Shown in pieces: positions 1 to 6,089 of a stretch of DNA of 6,089 bases. The notes below the pieces were generated by a model. The model had not been told where the DNA came from and did no database searches. It worked only from the letters and a program-made list of their open reading frames with translations. Position numbers and translations under genes: made by a program. The first letter of the stretch is position 1; each line of letters begins with the position of its first letter. The stretch spans positions 1 through 6,089 of the forward strand of contig JAJXZK010000098.1 of NCBI GenBank assembly GCA_021780095.1. Reading direction: 5' to 3'. The stretch comes from Acidobacteriota bacterium. Lineage in GTDB: Bacteria > Acidobacteriota > Terriglobia > Terriglobales > Acidobacteriaceae.

Positions 1-180
1 CCCAGCTCCGCCAAGGTCCTTGCTTCGGTGGTCAATGAAGGACGCGCGAAGAAGATATTGGTCTTCCACCTGAAGCGCAAGAAGCAATACAAGAAAATGC
101 AAGGTCATCGCCAGTCCTACACCGAAATCAAGATTGACGAAATTCAGGTCGACGGGCAGAGATTTACCGTCGCCAGCTAA
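1..180 (+). CDS. rplU: 50S ribosomal protein L21, C-terminal part (5' end outside window)
   Basis: The frame is open from the first base and ends in TAA at 178-180, giving 59 residues. The basic stretch [20 protein letters not shown] followed by EIKIDEI is the typical C-terminal signature of bacterial L21, a protein of the large ribosomal subunit that binds 23S rRNA. Full L21 is about 100-105 residues, so roughly the first 40-45 are missing to the left. It lies 75 bases upstream of rpmA on the same strand, the classic L21-L27 pair, so the two are almost certainly co-transcribed. Nothing suggests damage. The identification rests on motif recognition and on the neighbour. Confidence 0.95.
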   Translation, partial: PSSAKVLASVVNEGRAKKILVFHLKRKKQYKKMQGHRQSYTEIKIDEIQVDGQRFTVAS

Positions 181-255
181 GCGCTCCATCGGTACGCTTG
201 TGAGATTGAAACGCAGCAACATTGAAATTCAAAAGATATTTTCAAGGATTGAGTC

Positions 256-522
256 ATGGCACATAAAAAAGGATTAGGCAGTTCCCGGAACGGACGCGAT
301 TCGAATTCGCAGCGTCTGGGAGTGAAGGCATTTGGCGGCGAAGTTGTGACGGGTGGTTCCATTATCGTGCGTCAGCGCGGCACCCGCCTCAAGCCAGGAT
401 TGAACGTAGGCATCGGCAGCGACGACACCCTGTATGCCAAGATCGACGGGCGCGTACGTTTTGTGGATCGCGGGCGCACAGGCCGCTTCGTCGCCATCGA
501 CCCCCTCACCGCGGAAGCGTAA
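256..522 (+). CDS. rpmA: 50S ribosomal protein L27
   Basis: This complete gene encodes 88 residues, normal for L27 (about 85-95). It begins [20 protein letters not shown] and continues with [21 protein letters not shown] and [14 protein letters not shown], the conserved L27 blocks. L27 is a large-subunit protein whose flexible N-terminus reaches the peptidyl transferase centre. The protein starts directly at MAHKK, without the N-terminal extension that Firmicutes cleave off. The start is set by AAGGA at 244-248, 7 bases before ATG. Two small differences from E. coli L27 are visible: KKGLGSS in place of KKAGGST near the N-terminus, and an acidic DPLTAEA tail. A strong terminator begins 53 bases after the stop, so obgE, which often follows rpmA, is not part of this transcript. 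Confidence 0.97.
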   Translation: MAHKKGLGSSRNGRDSNSQRLGVKAFGGEVVTGGSIIVRQRGTRLKPGLNVGIGSDDTLYAKIDGRVRFVDRGRTGRFVAIDPLTAEA

Positions 523-575
523 GGGAGGGGTTTTCCCTAACAAGGATTGACCGAGAAATCTAGTTCCTGCAAATG

Positions 576-605
576 AAAGTGGCTGACCCTCGGGTCAGCC
601 ACTTT
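576..605. terminator. Probable bidirectional intrinsic terminator between convergent rpmA and the membrane-protein gene
   Basis: AAAGTGGCTGACCC at 576-589 is perfectly complementary to GGGTCAGCCACTTT at 592-605, giving a GC-rich stem of 13 pairs around a CTCG tetraloop. On the + strand it runs into TTTT (603-606), a short U-tract, and it sits 53 bases after the rpmA stop. On the minus strand the stem is followed by TTTCATTT, a weaker U-rich tail, and it lies 28 bases beyond the stop of the gene at 634-1533. Position between two converging genes fits a shared terminator. The stem is certain; two-way activity is inferred. Confidence 0.88.
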
Positions 606-633
606 TGTGTCTACAGTACTATTCCGCGCGTGT

Positions 634-1533
634 TTAGCTCGCGATCGGTCCCGGCGGACTGACTGCCCGCTGCGGACGACCATTGGGGCCCATCACATTT
701 TCGACCAGGTCAAACACATCAGTCATGAAGGAAGGCGGATAGCTGACTGCAACCTGCCCCGCTGGATTGCCCAAGGTCTGGGCGACATCATTCCAACGCA
801 TCAATGGCGAGGTTACAGGCATTGTAACCAGGCGACGCGCCGGCTCCGGCTGCAGGAAGTAGCCTGCCCAGAGGGCGATCGCTCCCAGGTAAACGACCTC
901 ATGGACTATGTTTGTAGCGCTTGCAAGGTTCGGCTGATTAGCGAAGAATGCTGAAGTAACTAGATCGCCGACCGCCATCAGGCCGAAACCAAATGTCACC
1001 CCGAAGATCCGGCTGCGGAATGGTACCCCCAATGTATTGGAAGCGAAGGCCAGGAAGGTCAACATGCAGAGGGCGAGCACACTCTGAGACCGCATCAAGA
1101 CCTGAGCTGAAGCCAAAAGAAGGCTCATGCCGCTGGTGTGCGGGGTCATGCCGGAGGCAAAAGCCAGAATCACAGACACCGTGATGGCCCAGAAGAAGAT
1201 CGGCTGACCTAGTTTTTGCACTCCAGGGATGGAACGGACTGCGTGGCGGAACATCTCATGCAGCACGCGGAGAATCAGTATCGCGCTGACGCCGAAAGAG
1301 ACCCAATATACGTAGAAATACACGTAGTAGGCATGCACGCCGCTGATGAGGTGCAGACCGTTTAATGAAGCATCTACAAATTGGATTGTCTGTGTGACAG
1401 CGCCGAAAACTAATAGCTGCCAGAACGCTGGATAGATTCTGCTCTTCTGTGCCTTGTAGACGCACACCAGCGCCACGGTAAGGAAAAGGGCTTCGAGAAA
1501 CGTAGGGAGAGCTATATGTAACCAGACGGACAT
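634..1533 (-). CDS. Seven-transmembrane protein of unknown function
   Basis: The protein has 299 residues and I cannot assign a function. Seven hydrophobic segments are visible at about residues 7-26, 35-53, 69-93, 110-128, 148-170, 174-197 and 209-228, followed by a soluble tail (229-299). Positive charges cluster in the loops after helices 1 (KAQKSR), 3 (RVLHEMFRHAVR...QK), 5 (FRSR) and 7 (ARR). The positive-inside rule therefore predicts N-terminus outside and C-terminus inside. Helix 3 is rich in aromatics (YYVYFYVYWVSF). From memory, similar proteins with a 'YFYVYW' helix and a tail containing a tryptophan-asparagine motif recur in Acidobacteriota genomes, mostly annotated as hypothetical. 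No kinase, transporter or enzyme motif is visible. The start is supported by GGAG (minus strand) 8 bases before ATG at 1533. It lies 99 bases downstream of two small secreted-peptide genes on the same strand and may share their transcript. Confidence 0.85.
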   Translation of the reverse strand: MSVWLHIALPTFLEALFLTVALVCVYKAQKSRIYPAFWQLLVFGAVTQTIQFVDASLNGLHLISGVHAYYVYFYVYWVSFGVSAILILRVLHEMFRHAVRSIPGVQKLGQPIFFWAITVSVILAFASGMTPHTSGMSLLLASAQVLMRSQSVLALCMLTFLAFASNTLGVPFRSRIFGVTFGFGLMAVGDLVTSAFFANQPNLASATNIVHEVVYLGAIALWAGYFLQPEPARRLVTMPVTSPLMRWNDVAQTLGNPAGQVAVSYPPSFMTDVFDLVENVMGPNGRPQRAVSPPGPIAS

Positions 1534-1632
1534 GGGGTTCGCTCCAAGTGAGCCTGAAGAATACCGCAGGCGAAGCCACCCCGCAACAATAAAATTGCGT
1601 TTGTCCCAAATAGGGATTACCTTGGTTTCGAG

Positions 1633-1809
1633 TTACTTATTGAATCCGCAAGCTTTCCCAGGCTCGCACATCGGTACCGGACATACACTATTGCTCGCCA
1701 CCATGGTGGCGTTCGGTGTGGTTGCGGCGGATTTGGAGGCCAGCATATGATCGGCGGCGAATCCGGTAATCAGCATTCCGAGAACGAGGGCTCGAACGGC
1801 GATTTTCAT
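1633..1809 (-). CDS. Small secreted or membrane-anchored Cys-motif protein, paralogue A
   Basis: The gene encodes 58 residues from ATG at 1809-1807 to TAA at 1635-1633. AAGGA lies 8 bases upstream, in AAAAGGATCACCATT. The N-terminus MKIAVR is basic. A hydrophobic stretch follows at about residues 7-19, so it resembles a signal peptide or single membrane anchor. The best small-residue cleavage site is near Gly16-Phe17-Ala18, but it is not strong. The rest is Ser/Thr/Ala-rich and ends SVCPVPMCEPGKACGFNK, with cysteines at 43, 48 and 54. Its neighbour at 1843-2019 is 46/58 identical in protein while carrying many synonymous codon changes, which is strong evidence that both are translated. I do not recognise the family. 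Only 33 bases separate it from the upstream paralogue. No catalytic residues are apparent; a role as a secreted peptide, signal or small toxin is speculation. Confidence 0.85.
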   Translation of the reverse strand: MKIAVRALVLGMLITGFAADHMLASKSAATTPNATMVASNSVCPVPMCEPGKACGFNK

Positions 1810-1842
1810 AATGGTGATCCTTTTGTAGCACCTTATTTTCTG

Positions 1843-2019
1843 TTACTGGTTGAATCCACAAAGAGTTCCCGGTTCACACATAGGCACCGGCGATGCGCTG
1901 TTGCTCACTACCATGGTGGTAGCTGGGGTCGTTGCGATAGACTTGGAGGCCAACATGTGGTCGGCAGCGAAGCCAGTAATCAGCATTCCGAGAACGAGGA
2001 CGCGGACTGCAGCGTTCAT
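1843..2019 (-). CDS. Small secreted or membrane-anchored Cys-motif protein, paralogue B
   Basis: The gene encodes 58 residues from ATG at 2019-2017 to TAA at 1845-1843. AAAGGA lies 9 bases upstream. It starts MNAAVR, has the same hydrophobic segment (residues 7-19), and ends SASPVPMCEPGTLCGFNQ. It has exactly the same length as the paralogue at 1633-1809, with no indels. The differences are at residues 2, 3, 7, 28, 33, 34, 38, 42, 43, 52, 53 and 58. Residues 8-27 are identical in both despite eight synonymous codon changes. It has only two cysteines (48 and 54); the third position, 43, is serine. It is the first gene of the minus-strand block and lies about 60 bases downstream of a candidate promoter. 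Family and function are unknown to me. Confidence 0.85.
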   Translation of the reverse strand: MNAAVRVLVLGMLITGFAADHMLASKSIATTPATTMVVSNSASPVPMCEPGTLCGFNQ

Positions 2020-2060
2020 GGTAGGGTGTCCTTTAGTTACTACGTATTTGAATTTGCTGC

Positions 2061-2090
2061 TTGAGGTCGGTTGACATTCCCGAGTATACT
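2061..2090 (+). promoter_or_regulatory. Candidate divergent promoter toward gyrB
   Basis: TTGAGG (2061-2066) and TATACT (2085-2090) are spaced by 18 bases on the + strand. The -10 lies inside the palindrome AGTATACT (2083-2090), the same eight bases used by the opposing candidate promoter. A + transcript from here would carry a leader of about 470 bases before gyrB, unusually long, so the true gyrB promoter may be closer. Confidence 0.3.
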
Positions 2091-2097
2091 GATTGGA

Positions 2098-2110
<13 letters not shown>
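2083..2110 (-). promoter_or_regulatory. Candidate promoter for the small-peptide / membrane-protein block
   Basis: On the minus strand, TGGACT (2110-2105) and TATACT (2088-2083) form a sigma-70-like -35/-10 pair with a 16-base spacer. TATACT matches the TATAAT consensus at 5/6 and TGGACT matches TTGACA at 4/6. Transcription would start near 2076 and give a leader of about 57 bases before ATG at 2019. The surrounding DNA is clearly AT-richer than the flanking genes. This is consensus matching only. Confidence 0.4.
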
Positions 2111-5210
<3,100 letters not shown>

Positions 5211-5281
5211 GCCAATGACGATCTCCGCTATCGCTATATCATCATGCCGATGTATGGCCACGTCATTAAGCGGCTGGGATT

Positions 5282-5392
5282 GCCGTTCAGCACCGCCCGC
5301 CTGTCGCGCGACGGGCACCCACGGTTGACCTCACGCCGATGAGGGCGGAGGATCGGCTCCGCCAACTCCCACTGTGCGTCTGACAGCCCCAC
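5282..5392 (-). pseudogene. IS5-type transposase N-terminal remnant
   Basis: Read on the minus strand, this segment gives about 37 residues: GLSDAQWELAEPILRPHRRE, then a short gap region, then RDRRAVLNG. From family knowledge, 'LTDAQWALIEPLLP...GRPxxDxRAVLNGILWVLRTG' is the conserved N-terminal (DUF4096-like) domain of IS5-superfamily transposases. Similarity stops at AVLNG: the expected ILWVLRTGA and the DDE catalytic domain are absent, and the frame continues into unrelated sequence. A GTG at 5392 might replace the original start. I see no terminal inverted repeats or target duplication, so only a fragment survives. The segment from the gyrB stop to here (5211-5281) and the segment from here to the next gene (5393-5484) show no gene. 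Confidence 0.75.
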
Positions 5393-5484
5393 GGCCTGCC
5401 ATCCAAATCCGCAAAACGCACCTGAGCAAACCAAAGTTTGGCAGAAATGTGAATGCACAATGTTCATGACTCAGAAGACCAGTA

Positions 5485-6089
5485 TCAATTCGGCCGGGAG
5501 CGACGCGAGGACCATTCTGCGAGCGGTCGGATCACCCGCCGTAGCAAGCTTGAGTTCGCCCGGCCTGGACTTGAGTCGGTTGCCCTGGCGTTTTCGATAA
5601 CAGGAATTTCCAGCGCGGACACGGAGCGATCCGGATTGACGGAGAGTTCTCTGAGCAGCGCCACAAATCGTCGGCTCAACGCGGCCATGCCCGGCCCATC
5701 AAACAGGTCAGTGCAATATTCAAAGGAACCGGAAATGCCGGTGGTGCTTTCGGTTAGCTGCAGCGTCAAATCAAATCTCGCGGTCCCAGGCTTTGTGTCT
5801 ATTTGAATCAAGCCAAGAGGCTTCTCTCCCTCCTCAGAGTCAAAACCAAACATCACCTGAAAGAAGGGAGACCGCAGCGATCTCAAGTCGATTTTCGAAG
5901 TGCGAACGAGCTCCTGGAACGGTAGATCGCTGTTCTCGTAGGCTTCCAGAGCCGTGGTGCGCACGCGTTGTAGAACCTCACGGAAACTTGGCTCGCCGCT
6001 CAGGTCACAACGAAATACGATCATGTTCACGAACAAGCCGATGATGGATTCTGTTTCGACGTGCTTGCGCAGCGTGCTTGGGGAGCCTA
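5485..6089 (-). CDS. Non-ribosomal peptide synthetase condensation domain, C-terminal half (5' end outside window, probably 3'-truncated)
   Basis: The frame enters from the right edge and stops at 5487-5485, giving 200 visible residues. IIGLFVNMIVFR matches condensation motif C5 (IGxFVNT), ENSDLPFQELV matches C6, and LRSLRSPFFQVMFGF matches C7. GTARFDLTLQLTE and GSFEYCTDLFD are also standard for this domain, which joins two carrier-protein-bound substrates with a peptide bond. The active-site HHxxxDG would lie upstream, outside the window. Homology continues to SVSALEIPV (about 5597). The last 35 or so residues match nothing expected: no adenylation domain, carrier protein or thioesterase follows. 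With an IS5-type remnant about 90 bases further on, the likeliest reading is an NRPS gene cut off here and no longer functional. A genuine protein ending in a condensation domain is possible. It runs opposite to gyrB. Confidence 0.85.
   Translation of the reverse strand, partial: GSPSTLRKHVETESIIGLFVNMIVFRCDLSGEPSFREVLQRVRTTALEAYENSDLPFQELVRTSKIDLRSLRSPFFQVMFGFDSEEGEKPLGLIQIDTKPGTARFDLTLQLTESTTGISGSFEYCTDLFDGPGMAALSRRFVALLRELSVNPDRSVSALEIPVIENARATDSSPGRANSSLLRRVIRPLAEWSSRRSRPN

Larger units (their letters stand above)
1633..2036 (-). repeat. Tandem gene duplication, unit about 210 bp
   Basis: Two copies of one unit lie head-to-tail with start codons 210 bases apart (1809 and 2019). Similarity covers the coding sequence and extends into the leader: on the minus strand GTAACTAAAGGACACCCTACC before copy B matches GCTACAAAAGGATCACCATT before copy A. 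The ribosome binding site was therefore duplicated with the gene. The many silent differences indicate an old duplication kept by selection rather than a recent or assembly-generated repeat. Confidence 0.85.

Noticed and set aside
243..550. CAAGGATTGA repeated at 243-252 and 541-550, flanking rpmA
   Set aside because: The first copy contains the rpmA ribosome binding site. The second is followed by no gene, and a 10-base match is weak. It could be a relic of a lost downstream start.
1697..1710. Perfect 14-base palindrome GCCACCATGGTGGC
   Set aside because: It lies inside paralogue A at the Ala-Thr-Met-Val-Ala codons; copy B has only a shorter version. It is explained by coding sequence.
5214..5267. 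Inverted repeat AATGACG / CGTCATT after gyrB
   Set aside because: It is only 7 bases with a loop of about 40 and no T-tract, so it is not convincing as a terminator or IS end.
5244..5342. + strand frame after gyrB reading MPMYGHVIKRLGLP...
   Set aside because: It is about 32 codons, in the gyrB frame after its stop, with no ribosome binding site and no recognised similarity. It overlaps the transposase remnant.
5344..5363. Hairpin GGCGGAG / CTCCGCC with a 6-base loop, and nearby palindrome GTCGCGCGAC (5303-5312), as gyrB terminators
   Set aside because: Neither is followed by a T-tract, and both lie inside the transposase remnant about 100 bases past the gyrB stop.
5468..5566. Frameshifted continuation of the NRPS gene in another minus-strand frame (GDPTARRMVLASLPAELILVF)
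   Set aside because: It does not resemble the adenylation-domain linker or any other NRPS domain that would follow, so a simple frameshift does not restore the protein.

Overview
The window looks like chromosomal DNA of an Acidobacteriota member, probably class Terriglobia or a relative. This is an inference from the style of the seven-helix membrane protein at 634-1533, the long GyrB with an E. coli-type insert, and the moderately high GC content. No rRNA or other decisive marker is present, so the assignment is tentative.

Layout. On the + strand, 1-180 is the 3' end of rplU (ribosomal protein L21), followed by complete rpmA (L27, 256-522). A strong inverted repeat at 576-605 closes this ribosomal unit. 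It also lies just beyond the end of a convergent minus-strand block, so it probably ends transcription from both sides. Reading leftward, that block is: a 58-residue small protein (1843-2019), a second 58-residue paralogue (1633-1809), and a seven-transmembrane protein of unknown function (634-1533). The two small genes are a tandem duplication. Each has its own ribosome binding site, a signal-peptide-like N-terminus and a conserved C-terminal motif of the form PVPMCEPGxxCGFN. Both are shorter than 60 codons and easy to miss. They are the most interesting content of the window.

An AT-rich stretch around 2061-2150 holds candidate divergent promoters that share one palindromic -10 element. About 400 bases with no supportable gene follow, up to gyrB (2571-5210, + strand). 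gyrB encodes a complete 879-residue DNA gyrase B subunit with intact ATPase and TOPRIM motifs, the large insert seen in E. coli GyrB, and an extra Ala/Pro/Lys-rich linker.

Downstream of gyrB the character changes to genomic debris. There is a short remnant of an IS5-type transposase N-terminus (5282-5392, minus strand). Beyond it is the C-terminal half of a non-ribosomal peptide synthetase condensation domain (5485 to the window edge, minus strand), whose homology stops before its stop codon. This looks like the eroded edge of an NRPS locus damaged near an insertion sequence.

Functionally, the housekeeping genes (L21, L27, GyrB) are independent of the block between them. The small-peptide pair plus membrane protein may be one transcription unit. 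A functional link between them is a hypothesis based only on order, orientation and spacing.
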